Origin: Falsibacillus pallidus
Lineage (GTDB): Bacteria; Bacillota; Bacilli; Bacillales; DSM-25281
Assembly (NCBI RefSeq): GCF_003350505.1
Contig: NZ_QQAY01000001.1
Span: 608,426-672,425, forward strand
Direction: 5' to 3'
Length of the DNA stretch: 64,000 nt
Shown here: positions 42,740 through 50,729 of the stretch, piece by piece
Numbering within the stretch: position 1 is the stretch's first letter
Layout of the letters: each line of letters opens with the position of its first letter
The notes under the pieces: generated by a model
Databases searched by the model: none
What the model was told of the DNA's origin: nothing
What the model saw: the letters and a program-made list of their open reading frames with translations, nothing else
Position numbers and translations under genes: made by a program

Positions 42740-43414
42740 TCAGGAATGGCTTTTTCTTCTATTATTTGATAGGAGACTTAGCTTTAAGTCCAGGGCAGCT
42801 TTTTCCGGGTTTTTTGCATGGCTGATGGCGGATATGAGTGAGATTCCGTCTGCACCTGTTTCCATTACAGCCGCCGCATTCTCAGCGGTGATTCCTCCAA
42901 TGCCGACGATTGGAATGGAAATCCCTGCTTTCCTGATTTCTTTGATCAACGCCCCGCCGTTTGGAGGCTTCGCATCTTCTTTTGATTCTGTCGGGAAAAT
43001 TGGACCTATCCCCAGGTAGTCTGCTCCGTATTCAATTGCCTTGCGGACTTCATCCATCGTATGGGCCGAAACGCCAAGTATTTTATCCCCTATTTTGCGT
43101 CTGACCTGATCCGCTTTTTCATCGTCTTGTCCGACATGAACTCCGTTGGCATCGATCGCTAATGCCAAGTCGACATCATCATTGACGATAAATGGAACCG
43201 AATGGATTTTACAAAGCTTCATCAGATTCCGGGCAAGCTCCTCTTTCGCTAAGTCGCTTAGGGAGCCCCTCCCTTTTTCTCGGAATTGGAACATCGTGAT
43301 TCCTCCGCTGATGGCCTGCTCCAATACCTCAAGTGGGACGCTGTTTGTATTCTGGGTGCCCATGATGAAATAAAGCTGGAGCATCTCTTTCATCTTGTTC
43401 GCTTGGATTCTCAT
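42740..43414 (-). CDS. thiE: Thiamine-phosphate synthase
   Basis: A 224-residue TIM barrel that joins HMP-PP and thiazole phosphate. FQFREKGRG (about residue 42), PFIVNDDVDLALAIDANGVHVGQDD (about 74-98), GIGPIFPT (about 135) and VGIGGITAENAAAVMETGADGISLISAI (about 171) are the standard motifs. It overlaps the thiD stop in an ATGA arrangement. Confidence 0.92.
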   Translation of the reverse strand: MRIQANKMKEMLQLYFIMGTQNTNSVPLEVLEQAISGGITMFQFREKGRGSLSDLAKEELARNLMKLCKIHSVPFIVNDDVDLALAIDANGVHVGQDDEKADQVRRKIGDKILGVSAHTMDEVRKAIEYGADYLGIGPIFPTESKEDAKPPNGGALIKEIRKAGISIPIVGIGGITAENAAAVMETGADGISLISAISHAKNPEKAALDLKLSLLSNNRRKSHS

Positions 43415-44238
43415 GAATGATTCTCCCTGCTTCTGTTTTTCCGGTTGAATGCCCAGTGGTTTGTAGGTCCGTGACCTTTTCCGATATCAAGGGAATCCTC
43501 GATTGCCGCCTGGATGAAAGCCTTTGCTAAGCGCACGGCTTCCATCGGTGCTTTTCCTTGTGCCAGAAAAGCCGCAATGGCTGAAGAAAATGTACATCCT
43601 GTTCCATGGGTATTCTTCGTTTGGATGCGGCTGGTTCTCAGTTCTGTAATCGTATCCCCATCATAGACAATATCCACCGATTCCTCATCATCCGCGTCAT
43701 GTCCCCCTTTTAAAACAACCATTTTTGGCCCCATGGAGGATAGGATTTTTATTGCATTTATTTTATCTTCATACGTCTTGATTTCCATACCGGTCAACAC
43801 TTCTGCTTCGGGAATATTCGGGGTAATGACCTCAGCTAATGGAAGCAGGTGTTCTTTTAAGGAGTTGACTGCTTCCTCCAATAATAGGGGAGCTCCTCCT
43901 TTTGCGATCATGACTGGATCCACCACGATATTTTTCCATTCATAGTTTTTCAGTCTTCCTGCTACAGCCTCAATAATTTCCGAATTGAACAGCATCCCTG
44001 TTTTAATGGCATGTGGCGGCAAGTCCTCCTGAATCGAATCGATCTGCTGAAGAATCCCTTCGACCTCAACAGGGTATACGCCCTGGACGCCGGTTGTATT
44101 TTGGGCTGTGACTGCCGTAATGGCTGACATCCCGTATACATTCAATTCCTGGAAAGTTTTCAAGTCTGCCTGAATGCCTGCTCCGCCTCCGCTGTCCGAT
44201 CCTGCAATGGTCAATGCCATTGTCTGTTTATAAGACAT
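43411..44238 (-). CDS. thiD: Hydroxymethylpyrimidine/phosphomethylpyrimidine kinase
   Basis: A 275-residue ribokinase-fold kinase. ALTIAGSDSGGGAGIQADLKTF is the start motif and THGTGCTFSSAIAAFLAQG (about 210) is the ATP/anion-hole motif. It phosphorylates HMP twice. ATG 44238 follows AGGAGGGA; the open frame upstream lies in thiM. Confidence 0.92.
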   Translation of the reverse strand: MSYKQTMALTIAGSDSGGGAGIQADLKTFQELNVYGMSAITAVTAQNTTGVQGVYPVEVEGILQQIDSIQEDLPPHAIKTGMLFNSEIIEAVAGRLKNYEWKNIVVDPVMIAKGGAPLLLEEAVNSLKEHLLPLAEVITPNIPEAEVLTGMEIKTYEDKINAIKILSSMGPKMVVLKGGHDADDEESVDIVYDGDTITELRTSRIQTKNTHGTGCTFSSAIAAFLAQGKAPMEAVRLAKAFIQAAIEDSLDIGKGHGPTNHWAFNRKNRSRENHS

Positions 44239-44251
44239 GGGTGAATCCCTC

Positions 44252-45055
44252 CTATTGTTGTTTTGTGAATATTGCTTTTTGGGCAATTTCTTCAGATGTT
44301 AGGTTGGCAAGCTCATTCAAAAACTGGATTTGAAAACTGCCTGGTCCGACCTCACCTGTTTTCTCTGCAGCCAGTTCTGCTGCAATTCCATACGAAGTCA
44401 AAGCTGCCACGGCCGCTTCCAAATGGTTTGAATCGACCGCACAGTAGGCTCCTATGACAGAAGTGAGGAGACAGCCGGTCCCTGTCACCTGTGTCATCAT
44501 TGGGTGGCCATTTTGAATGAGGTACGTATCCTTTCCGTCCGATGCTGCATCGTTTTTCCCTGTTACGACGGCTGCACAGTTCCATTTTTGTGCCGCTTGT
44601 AATGCGATTTCTGCTGCGTCGACTTTTCCATCGCCTGCATCCACCCCTTTGATCTGCCAATCGATGCCGAGCAGATTCGCGATTTCTGCTGCGTTTCCGC
44701 GGATGACATCAATTTGGACTTCCTCCAGGATTTTATTGGCCATATCTGTGCGGAATCGAGTAGCTCCTGCACCAACAGGATCCAATAGGACAGGAACACC
44801 TTTTTGATTCGCGGCTTTTCCTGCAAGGATCATGGATTCAATGACTTCTTTGTTCAGGGTACCAATATTCAAAACAACCGCTCCCGAGATGCTTGCCATT
44901 TCTTCCACTTCTTCTTTTGCATAAGCCATCACTGGCGATGCGCCAAGGGCAAGCAGTCCATTGGCGGTAAAATTAGTCACCACAACATTCGTGATATTGT
45001 GGACAAGCGGCTTCATTTCTCTTAAACGTTCTAATTTTTCGCTGATAATCATCAT
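44252..45055 (-). CDS. thiM: Hydroxyethylthiazole kinase
   Basis: A 267-residue salvage kinase. [29 protein letters not shown] (residues 16-44) and [18 protein letters not shown] (about 192) are diagnostic. It is the first gene of a salvage-type thi operon (M-D-E) under a TPP riboswitch. Confidence 0.92.
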   Translation of the reverse strand: MMIISEKLERLREMKPLVHNITNVVVTNFTANGLLALGASPVMAYAKEEVEEMASISGAVVLNIGTLNKEVIESMILAGKAANQKGVPVLLDPVGAGATRFRTDMANKILEEVQIDVIRGNAAEIANLLGIDWQIKGVDAGDGKVDAAEIALQAAQKWNCAAVVTGKNDAASDGKDTYLIQNGHPMMTQVTGTGCLLTSVIGAYCAVDSNHLEAAVAALTSYGIAAELAAEKTGEVGPGSFQIQFLNELANLTSEEIAQKAIFTKQQ

Positions 45056-45093
45056 TAATTCCCTCTTCCCGTTCGGGGTGTCCAGCTCTGCTT

Positions 45094-45124
45094 GGTGACA
45101 GGCACGCCCCGGTTTTTGTCAAAT
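45094..45124 (+). repeat. Dispersed intergenic repeat, copy C
   Basis: GGTGACAGGCACGCCCCGG followed by TTTTTGTCAAAT. It lies inside the thi leader between the terminator hairpin and the thiM start. Confidence 0.6.
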
Positions 45125-45133
45125 AGAAAATGA

Positions 45134-45167
45134 AAACGGCTGCCTCCTGATGGGGGCAGCCGCAGCG
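45134..45167 (-). terminator. Terminator hairpin of TPP-riboswitch expression platform
   Basis: CGGCTGCC and GGCAGCCG pair around a 10-nt loop. The minus-strand 3' side is TTTTCATTTTC. Confidence 0.65.
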
Positions 45168-45248
45168 AAAATATAGTTAATGGTGCTTCTTTTGTGCAAA
45201 TAAAAAAACTTTGCACGCAAGCAAAGCATCAATAATGAAATCAATTAC

Positions 45249-45335
45249 TTTCCTACGCTGGCATTACCCAACAGGTTCAGACGGTCTATGACGGAATAAT
45301 CATACTCTCAGCCCTTTGCCACGGGCTCCCGTTTT
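45249..45335 (-). promoter_or_regulatory. TPP riboswitch (THI element)
   Basis: On the minus strand the conserved GGGCTGAGAGTATGATTATT core is followed by GACCGTCTGAACCTGTTGGGTAATGCCAGCGTAGG in pieces: CTGAGA, ACCTG, GGGTAATGCCAGCG and the closing GGAAAG. This is the standard TPP aptamer upstream of thi genes. Confidence 0.92.
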
Positions 45336-45453
45336 CTCTATTCAATTGTAGCTACAGTCTACTATGAAATACTGGATTGTGCAACAGATGTGCCACTATC
45401 AGAGGGTCTTATAGCGTTTCTTTTAATCTTTCATTTCTCAACCCTTGTCCATT

Positions 45454-45481
45454 ACCTTCAACTCTCGTATTCCATATAATA
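45454..45481 (+). promoter_or_regulatory. Candidate sigma-K-type promoter of DUF4183 gene
   Basis: AC (45454-45455) and CATATAATA (45473-45481) are 17 bp apart and fit the mother-cell sigma-K pattern AC-N16/17-CATANNNTA. Confidence 0.4.
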
Positions 45482-45513
45482 GAGTACCTTAATTATGGAA
45501 GGAGGTGAGATTA

Positions 45514-45897
45514 ATGGCATTGCAATTAATGAAACTTGTCGTTTCTGCTTCATCCACTATCAATACAACACCTGCATCCGAAAAATTTTTCTATGTAACC
45601 ACTGCAGTAACAGCTGCTGGAGCAACATTGACGGTTGATGCCGCTTCATTCTTCGATGATGCTGGCGCTGCAGTAACAGCGCTCCCTGCTCTTACTGCCA
45701 ATAACAGCTACTTTAACGTATATGTGAACGGTGTTCTTCAAATGCAAGGTTTGGCGACTTATACACCAGGTGCAACAGGAGTTGGTTCATTGGAAGTGGA
45801 TGTTCCGGCAGGAGGAGATCCCATCCTTCAAAATTCACCGGTCGTTTTGGAAGTCATGAACTTTGATCCACAAGCTTCCACTACTGTCAGCACTTAA
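45514..45897 (+). CDS. DUF4183 protein (spore-surface type)
   Basis: A 127-residue protein. FFYVTTAVTAAGATLTVDAASFFDD and FNVYVNGVLQMQGLATYTPGATGVGSLEVDVPAGGDPILQNSPVVLEV match the DUF4183 pattern: hydrophobic beta strands with the NGVLQ motif. It is rich in Ala, Val and Thr and has no Cys. DUF4183 genes often accompany exosporium or collagen-like proteins in Bacillus. ATG 45514 follows AAGGAGGTG. Confidence 0.75.
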   Translation: MALQLMKLVVSASSTINTTPASEKFFYVTTAVTAAGATLTVDAASFFDDAGAAVTALPALTANNSYFNVYVNGVLQMQGLATYTPGATGVGSLEVDVPAGGDPILQNSPVVLEVMNFDPQASTTVST

Positions 45898-45913
45898 TGT
45901 AGTTTAGGCAAAT

Positions 45914-45967
45914 AAAAAAACCGGATGCATGATCGATCGCACTAAACGTGGTCAGCATTCGGTTTTT
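45914..45967. terminator. Bidirectional terminator between DUF4183 genes
   Basis: AAAAACCGGATGC and GCATTCGGTTTTT pair around a 27-nt loop. The two genes converge on it. Confidence 0.65.
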
Positions 45968-46348
45968 CTATGGGAAAATGGTGATGTACTGCAGGATGAT
46001 GGGGACGCCTTCCTGGGGAGCAGTCTCAATATTCAAAGTGAGCTTGCCCGGTTCAACCGTAAACAAAGAAGGCGGCTGCAAGACCCCGTTGATAAAGAGA
46101 TTGATATAGGTGGCCGTTGCTGGATCAAGAATCCCTCTATCCCCATATTGCGTCAATTCATCTTCATTGGTATAGATTTTTTTCATCCCATCTGAGAGGG
46201 CATTGTACTGATAGGTGGCACCTTTCAAGGGGTCGACGGGATCAGGGTTTTGGACGATGTTTATTTTCGCCTGAATTTTCGTACCCATCTGCACCCAGTC
46301 ATACACTTTTTTTGTCCTTACAATATGGGATTTCTTTCTATTATTCAT
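45968..46348 (-). CDS. DUF4183 protein (second, divergent paralogue)
   Basis: A 126-residue protein. A basic N-terminus is followed by QYNALSDGMKKIYTNEDEL and the DUF4183 core TATYINLFINGVLQPPSLFTVEPGKLTLNIETAPQEGVPIILQYI. It shares the (V/I)NGVLQ motif and strand pattern with the gene at 45514. Upstream on the minus strand CATAAAATA (46382-46390) fits a sigma-K/sigma-E -10. It is likely made in the mother cell and deposited on the spore; this is inference. Confidence 0.7.
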   Translation of the reverse strand: MNNRKKSHIVRTKKVYDWVQMGTKIQAKINIVQNPDPVDPLKGATYQYNALSDGMKKIYTNEDELTQYGDRGILDPATATYINLFINGVLQPPSLFTVEPGKLTLNIETAPQEGVPIILQYITIFP

Positions 46349-46427
46349 ACTAAATCCCCTTTGCTAGATTTGCTTTCCTCCTATTTTATGCCACTACTCT
46401 AAAAAGTTTCATAGCAGTGTCCCCCTT

Positions 46428-47294
46428 TTAATCTCTTAATTTTGAAAGAATCACTTCCATATTGGCCTTCGCATACTCGTATCCTCTTATGTAGCATTCA
46501 TTCGTTTTTGAGATTTCAAGGGAACCGATATCATAGATTTCCGGATTCAGATAGATTCCTGATTGATAGTCGTGGTCGTCAATGATGCTCTCCACCATGA
46601 CATAAATGCTTTGTGATAGGATTTCCATGATTCCGCCTACTTCGCGTGTCTTGCCGGAATAGCCGAGGTCGATGGCAATTACCTTTTCTGCCCCCAATGC
46701 ATAGGCGATATCGCTGGGGAGATTATTGGTGATGCCGCCATCCACATATTCCTCTCCGTTTACTTCATATGGCAGGTATACGCCCGGGATCGAGCATGAT
46801 GCGCGGACAAAGCCGCTCAGGTTCTTCTCAAATAAAGGGTACCATCGAAAGTGGTCATCATTGATTTTTGATGGATCGAGGATATCTGAATTGGCAAAAA
46901 TCGTTTGCTCTCCTGTCAGAATCCTGGTCGCTATAACGGCCAGTTTGACATCCTTGTCACAAACATGGCTGAACTGCCTTCCATCAAATACGTCATCCAA
47001 AACCCGATGCAGCTTTTTGCCCTTGGCAATCCCCTTGATTTTACTAGGGGTCACGAGCCCTTTTAAAATATGAAAATAAGCAATATCTATGATACTGCGA
47101 ACCTTCTTGAACTTTTCAAACGCTTCAATCGGCGTATATCCAAGCGCCAACAGCACCGCTGCGATAGAGCCTGAGCTGGTACCCGTATATATGGATGGCA
47201 CCACCCCGTTCTCATGAAGCGCCTGCATGATGCCCAAATGTGCAGCCCCGCGTATGCCGCCACCCGAAAAAGCCACTCCAACCTTCACATCCAT
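46428..47294 (-). CDS. Patatin-like phospholipase
   Basis: A 288-residue hydrolase with a Ser-Asp dyad. The oxyanion motif is FSGGGIRGAAHLGIMQAL (residues 9-26), the nucleophile elbow is GTSSGS (about 39-44), and the catalytic Asp is in EYVDGGITNNLP (about 190). It resembles RssA/YchK-type bacterial patatins that act on membrane lipids. It is cytosolic by sequence. Confidence 0.88.
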   Translation of the reverse strand: MDVKVGVAFSGGGIRGAAHLGIMQALHENGVVPSIYTGTSSGSIAAVLLALGYTPIEAFEKFKKVRSIIDIAYFHILKGLVTPSKIKGIAKGKKLHRVLDDVFDGRQFSHVCDKDVKLAVIATRILTGEQTIFANSDILDPSKINDDHFRWYPLFEKNLSGFVRASCSIPGVYLPYEVNGEEYVDGGITNNLPSDIAYALGAEKVIAIDLGYSGKTREVGGIMEILSQSIYVMVESIIDDHDYQSGIYLNPEIYDIGSLEISKTNECYIRGYEYAKANMEVILSKLRD

Positions 47295-47486
47295 CCCCCG
47301 TTTTTTGTCGATTTATGTTATAGGCACTTCTTTTGGCCCACACTTCCATTTTATGTTTGCTGCTGTCATTAATATTCAGGTGTTCTATCCTATACATTAA
47401 ACGATTTCCTTCATGTGGAACAAATGATTTACTGCACCTATATATTTCCTGAGGCACCCACAATACAAATTTTGGATATTTTATCA

Positions 47487-47515
47487 TTGACACATTCGTC
47501 AACTCATCATATTAT
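47487..47515 (+). promoter_or_regulatory. Promoter of isochorismatase-family gene
   Basis: TTGACA (47487-47492) and TATTAT (47510-47515) are 17 bp apart. ACACATT (47490-47496) and AATGTGT (47527-47533) form an inverted repeat around the start region. Confidence 0.65.
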
Positions 47516-47561
47516 TTTAATTGACAAATGTGTTAGTTTAAAAACGAGAGGGGACATTTAG

Positions 47562-48116
47562 ATGTTAGATAATGGATTAAAATCCGCTTTAGTCGTCATC
47601 GATGCACAGGTGGGACCTTTATGGGGGACTTATCAAATGGAGCAGACCATCGCTGTCATGCAGCAAATGATTCAAAAAGCAGAGAGCAGAAACATTCCGA
47701 TTTTCTATGTGCAGCATGAAGAGCCTGAAGGTGGATTCTTGACACGGGGTTCTCAATTCTGGCAGTTCTTTCAGGGGATTTCTCCGGGCTCCGAAGACAC
47801 TATTATTCACAAGCAAGCATCAGATTCATTTTATGAAACACCGCTCAAAGAAAGCCTGGAACAAAAGGGAATCCAGCATCTTGTCATTGTCGGTGCAAGG
47901 ACGGAATTCTGCGTGGACACTACATGCCGATCAGCCCTTTCCCACGGATTCCATGTGACATTGGTAGAAGACGGTCATACGACAGTGGATAGTTCACTGC
48001 CGGCAGAGTCCATCATCAAGCATCATAATCTAAATTTAAATGCCATCCAGACTCCGCACGCATCCATACAAGTCCTTCCTTCTGAGCTTGCCAATTTTGA
48101 AAATGAGAGCCTGTAA
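47562..48116 (+). CDS. Isochorismatase-family cysteine hydrolase
   Basis: A 184-residue protein. The triad is visible as the Asp in LVVIDAQVGPLWG (about residue 14), a Lys in HKQASDSF (about 86), and the Cys in ARTEFCVDTTCRSA (about 118). Relatives hydrolyse nicotinamide, ureidoacrylate or isochorismate; the exact substrate is not clear. The ribosome site AGAGGGGA precedes ATG 47562. Confidence 0.85.
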   Translation: MLDNGLKSALVVIDAQVGPLWGTYQMEQTIAVMQQMIQKAESRNIPIFYVQHEEPEGGFLTRGSQFWQFFQGISPGSEDTIIHKQASDSFYETPLKESLEQKGIQHLVIVGARTEFCVDTTCRSALSHGFHVTLVEDGHTTVDSSLPAESIIKHHNLNLNAIQTPHASIQVLPSELANFENESL

Positions 48117-48171
48117 GCTTCCTGATCATTGGGATTCCCCTAGTATTCACAAAGAAATTTAGACTTTTCCT

Positions 48172-48200
48172 TTGACCTTTAATAGATTTCACATTATAAT
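48172..48200 (+). promoter_or_regulatory. Promoter of tRNA-Arg
   Basis: TTGACC (48172-48177) and TATAAT (48195-48200) are 17 bp apart, ending 11 bp before the tRNA. Confidence 0.75.
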
Positions 48201-48211
48201 AAAAAATACTT

Positions 48212-48285
48212 GTCCCAGTAGCTCAGCAGGATAGAGCGACAGCCTCCTAAGCTGTAGGTCGTGAGTTCGAATCTCGCCTGGGACG
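48212..48285 (+). tRNA. tRNA-Arg (anticodon CCT)
   Basis: A 74-nt cloverleaf. The acceptor GTCCCAG pairs with CTGGGAC, the D arm contains AGCTCAGC-AGGATAGAGC, and the anticodon stem ACAGC/GCTGT encloses the loop CTCCTAA. The T arm is GTGAG-TTCGAAT-CTCGC. It decodes AGG. A T run immediately after (48286-48292) should end transcription. The CCA end is not encoded. Confidence 0.93.
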
Positions 48286-48369
48286 TTTTTTTATGCCCAT
48301 TTTTTGATAAAGGGCCATTGTCAACTGCTCCTCTGCCGCTCGATTTATTCTAATAAGGAAGTGTGAAGC

Positions 48370-49032
48370 ATGGAACAGAACAAAAAGATTGCCATTGTAC
48401 TGGACATTGAAACAACAGGTTTAAGTCCATATAAAAATGAAATCATTGAACTTTATATGATAAAATTTTCGTTTGATAAAGAAACCGGCCAATTGATTGA
48501 GCGTTTGGATGAGTACTCCGCTCTCAATGAACCAAATTCACGCATCTCATCGCAGATCACCCAGCTGACAGGGATAACCAACGAAATGGTCAAAGGCCAT
48601 CTTCTGGACTTTGAAGAGATCCTCGACTTTTGCAGGGACTCAGAATATTTTATTGCGCACAACGCCTCTTTCGACCGGAGCTTCCTGATTCAAGTGCTTC
48701 CCGACTTAGTGGATCGGAAGTGGCACTGTTCCATGAGGCACGTAAAATGGAAAAATTACGGGTTTGCTGATATGAAGCTGAACACGCTGCTGCGGGCTCA
48801 CCGCATCAAAAATGAACATGCCCACAGAGCGGGCAGCGATACCCTATCAACGTTGAAGCTTTTGCTGCAATCCAATCCGGATGGACATACATACTTAAGG
48901 GAACTTGTTAACCGAAAGCCAATGGCACCACCTGCCAAGAAGCCTATTCAGAACAGAAGGAATACGATTAGGGATCTGGAAAAGGCAAAGCGGGAGATGG
49001 CGGCTTCCCGGGAAAAGGGTCGAAAGAATTAA
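48370..49032 (+). CDS. DEDDh-type 3'-5' exonuclease (DnaQ-like)
   Basis: A 220-residue nuclease. Exo I is VLDIETTGL (residues 10-18), Exo II is IAHNASFDRSFL (about 94), and Exo III is EHAHRAGSDTLSTLKLL (about 153). It has a basic C-terminal tail rich in Arg and Lys. It is a stand-alone proofreading-type or RNA-processing exonuclease. ATG 48370 is followed by a standard fold. Confidence 0.88.
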   Translation: MEQNKKIAIVLDIETTGLSPYKNEIIELYMIKFSFDKETGQLIERLDEYSALNEPNSRISSQITQLTGITNEMVKGHLLDFEEILDFCRDSEYFIAHNASFDRSFLIQVLPDLVDRKWHCSMRHVKWKNYGFADMKLNTLLRAHRIKNEHAHRAGSDTLSTLKLLLQSNPDGHTYLRELVNRKPMAPPAKKPIQNRRNTIRDLEKAKREMAASREKGRKN

Positions 49033-49043
49033 TATATGGACAT

Positions 49044-49078
49044 AAAAAAGAGCGGTTCACTTTGACCGCTCTTTTTGT
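49044..49078 (+). terminator. Terminator after exonuclease gene
   Basis: AAAAGAGCGGT and ACCGCTCTTTTT form a strong stem around TCACTTTG. Confidence 0.85.
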
Positions 49079-49099
49079 TATTAAAACTGCTTTACAGAA

Positions 49100-49261
49100 T
49101 TATTGTGGCAAGCTTCCGACAGTATGCGTGTAGATTTTTTTGATCATTTTCTTCGTTTGAAGACCTTGCTGGACAAGGAGTGATGTGTAAATGGTGGTCG
49201 CACCCAGTGCTATGATGGCGAGCCAAAAGAGTGTAGTGATTTTCTTTCCTAAATTAAACAT
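49100..49261 (-). CDS. Small membrane protein, 53 residues
   Basis: ATG 49261 has AAGGAGG 7 bp upstream. Residues 9-30 form one hydrophobic helix (TTLFWLAIIALGATTIYTSLLV), followed by a basic tail (TKKMIKKIYTHTVGSLPQ). It lies 18 bp after the MarR gene and is probably co-transcribed with it. Family not recognised. Confidence 0.65.
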   Translation of the reverse strand: MFNLGKKITTLFWLAIIALGATTIYTSLLVQQGLQTKKMIKKIYTHTVGSLPQ

Positions 49262-49279
49262 GGAACTGCCTCCTTTTTT

Positions 49280-49762
49280 TCAATAGCTTCCTGTCTTTAC
49301 CCGACTAATCCAATTGCTGAATTCCTTGCTTCTATTTGCTTCCAATATTCTCTCTGCACTTTGAAGGAACTGTCCTATTTCATTTTCACTCAATGGGTTG
49401 ATGTCAAAAGGAAAAAATGGCATCTCATTAACTGCCATAATCAATCGCTCAATCATATTGGTGCCGGATTCTGTCAGCTTCACTACCTTATACTTCGGCC
49501 TTTTATCCGGCAGGACCTCAATCAAGGCTTTTGATTCTAAAGGTTTTATGAGCCGCGTCACTGTCGAGATATGCCAGCAGCCATACTCGCTCAATTGAGA
49601 GGGAGACAAAGATTTCTCCGATGACGTATAGAGCAGGAACAATACATGCTGCTGGGCAGGGGTGATTAAATACTTCCTTCCCAGTTCAGCCCAATGCTCT
49701 TCCACGCAAAAATACATAGCCCTGACAATGAGCAGCAAATTCTGCTTCAGCAAAAAATCCAT
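49280..49762 (-). CDS. MarR-family transcriptional regulator
   Basis: A 160-residue winged-helix protein. LITPAQQHVLFLLYTSSEKSLSPSQLSEYGCWHISTVTRLIKPLESKALIEVLPDKRPKYKVVKLTESG (residues 32-100) contains the HTH and wing. The pattern with WHISTVTR recalls Hpr/ScoC-type MarR proteins that govern the transition to stationary phase, but this is only resemblance. It is followed by a small membrane protein. Confidence 0.75.
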   Translation of the reverse strand: MDFLLKQNLLLIVRAMYFCVEEHWAELGRKYLITPAQQHVLFLLYTSSEKSLSPSQLSEYGCWHISTVTRLIKPLESKALIEVLPDKRPKYKVVKLTESGTNMIERLIMAVNEMPFFPFDINPLSENEIGQFLQSAERILEANRSKEFSNWISRVKTGSY

Positions 49763-50046
49763 CCTATCGCCTCACTTGTAATTACAACTGAGACTATCTT
49801 TTGCTATACCTAGAGAAATATTCCTGAATAACGAAAAAAAGCCGGTAAATTTCCTCTAGTTGCTAATCCCACTTAAATCATCCAACTTTCTAAAGATATT
49901 CCCTTGTTTGATAAAACCGATTACCTTCATCAAATTTGATATCCGGATAACTCACTTCAAACTTATTGCATATTGGATAAATGGAACGGAAAGACTTCTT
50001 CCCATTCAGGTGTATTGGATAAACTTTGAATAAATATCATTTTTCA
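49763..50046. other. Non-coding gap, possible gene remnant
   Basis: The gap is AT-rich. On the minus strand a start-less frame of about 50 codons ends at TAG near 49890 (...FEVSYPDIKFDEGNRFYQ...). It may be the tail of a lost gene. I see no terminator or RNA here. Confidence 0.25.
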
Positions 50047-50370
50047 TCACTCTCCAACATAATGTTTGAGTTTAGACTCACTTTTTAACGAGTCATAGCC
50101 TGTTTGAAATATTTCTTTGTTTTTTTCATTTTTTTCATATATGTAAATAACATCTTTCTCATCAGAAAATATGACTCCACTCCAGTAGCCAAATTTATTA
50201 AAGCCTGTCTTAATTTGATAAATCTCATTCTCATTGACTCCTTCTTTATAAAGAGTCTGCATTACTTTATTTTCATATTTATGTTTTTCATAAAGATAGA
50301 TAATTTCGATGGATAAACAAATTACTAAGACCACTATTCCTAATGTTCTTTTTATTTTAGCTACCTCCAT
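50047..50370 (-). CDS. Small membrane protein, DUF3139-like
   Basis: A 107-residue protein with one N-terminal helix (TLGIVVLVICLSIEIIYLY) and a polar extracellular or cytosolic domain (LYKEGVNENEIYQIKTGFNKFGYWSGVIFSDEKDVIYIYEKNE) that reads like DUF3139 proteins. AT-rich codons differ from the neighbouring housekeeping genes. Function unknown. Confidence 0.55.
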   Translation of the reverse strand: MEVAKIKRTLGIVVLVICLSIEIIYLYEKHKYENKVMQTLYKEGVNENEIYQIKTGFNKFGYWSGVIFSDEKDVIYIYEKNEKNKEIFQTGYDSLKSESKLKHYVGE

Positions 50371-50511
50371 AATCGATACCTCTATTCGACATTTTCCTAT
50401 TTTGCAACATTACTTCTAATAAACTCCATTTGGGAATTTTTTGATATTTTTAACAATGTTAATTTATTTACCCACCGGTTAGTTGTATAATTGGTAAAAA
50501 GAGGGTGTATA

Positions 50512-50553
50512 TATTTGACACGTTTGGTGAACGATTGAGAGAATTTTAAAAGA
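50512..50553 (+). pseudogene. Possible XRE-regulator N-terminal remnant
   Basis: A frame reading YIFDTFGERLREF then stop resembles the start of XRE proteins (TFGERLRELR). It is interrupted after 14 codons, and one base out of frame continues KRHKL. Too short for certainty. Confidence 0.2.
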
Positions 50554-50641
50554 CATAAACTCTGAAGTCATGGATATCACAAAGAGCTCAAAGCCGCGAT
50601 AAAATAGCAAAATTAATTTTACACACCCCTGGGATTTCATA

Positions 50642-50661
50642 ACACGCTAGAAATAGCGTGT
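50642..50661. repeat. Short hairpin with GAAA loop
   Basis: ACACGCTA-GAAA-TAGCGTGT followed by an AT-rich stretch, about 70 bp before the HsdR-like gene. It could be a weak terminator or part of the leader. The rest of the 359-bp gap (50371-50729) is AT-rich with no convincing ORF. Confidence 0.45.
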
Positions 50662-50729
50662 ATTATTTTAACTTTATGTAGATTTTTTCTTTTTCTGTAA
50701 TTTAATTCAATTTTAGGAGGATTTTATTC

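Noticed and set aside
47212..47502. 96-codon minus-strand frame upstream of the patatin gene
   Set aside because: It overlaps the patatin N-terminus out of frame and covers the promoter region of two divergent genes; no ribosome site.
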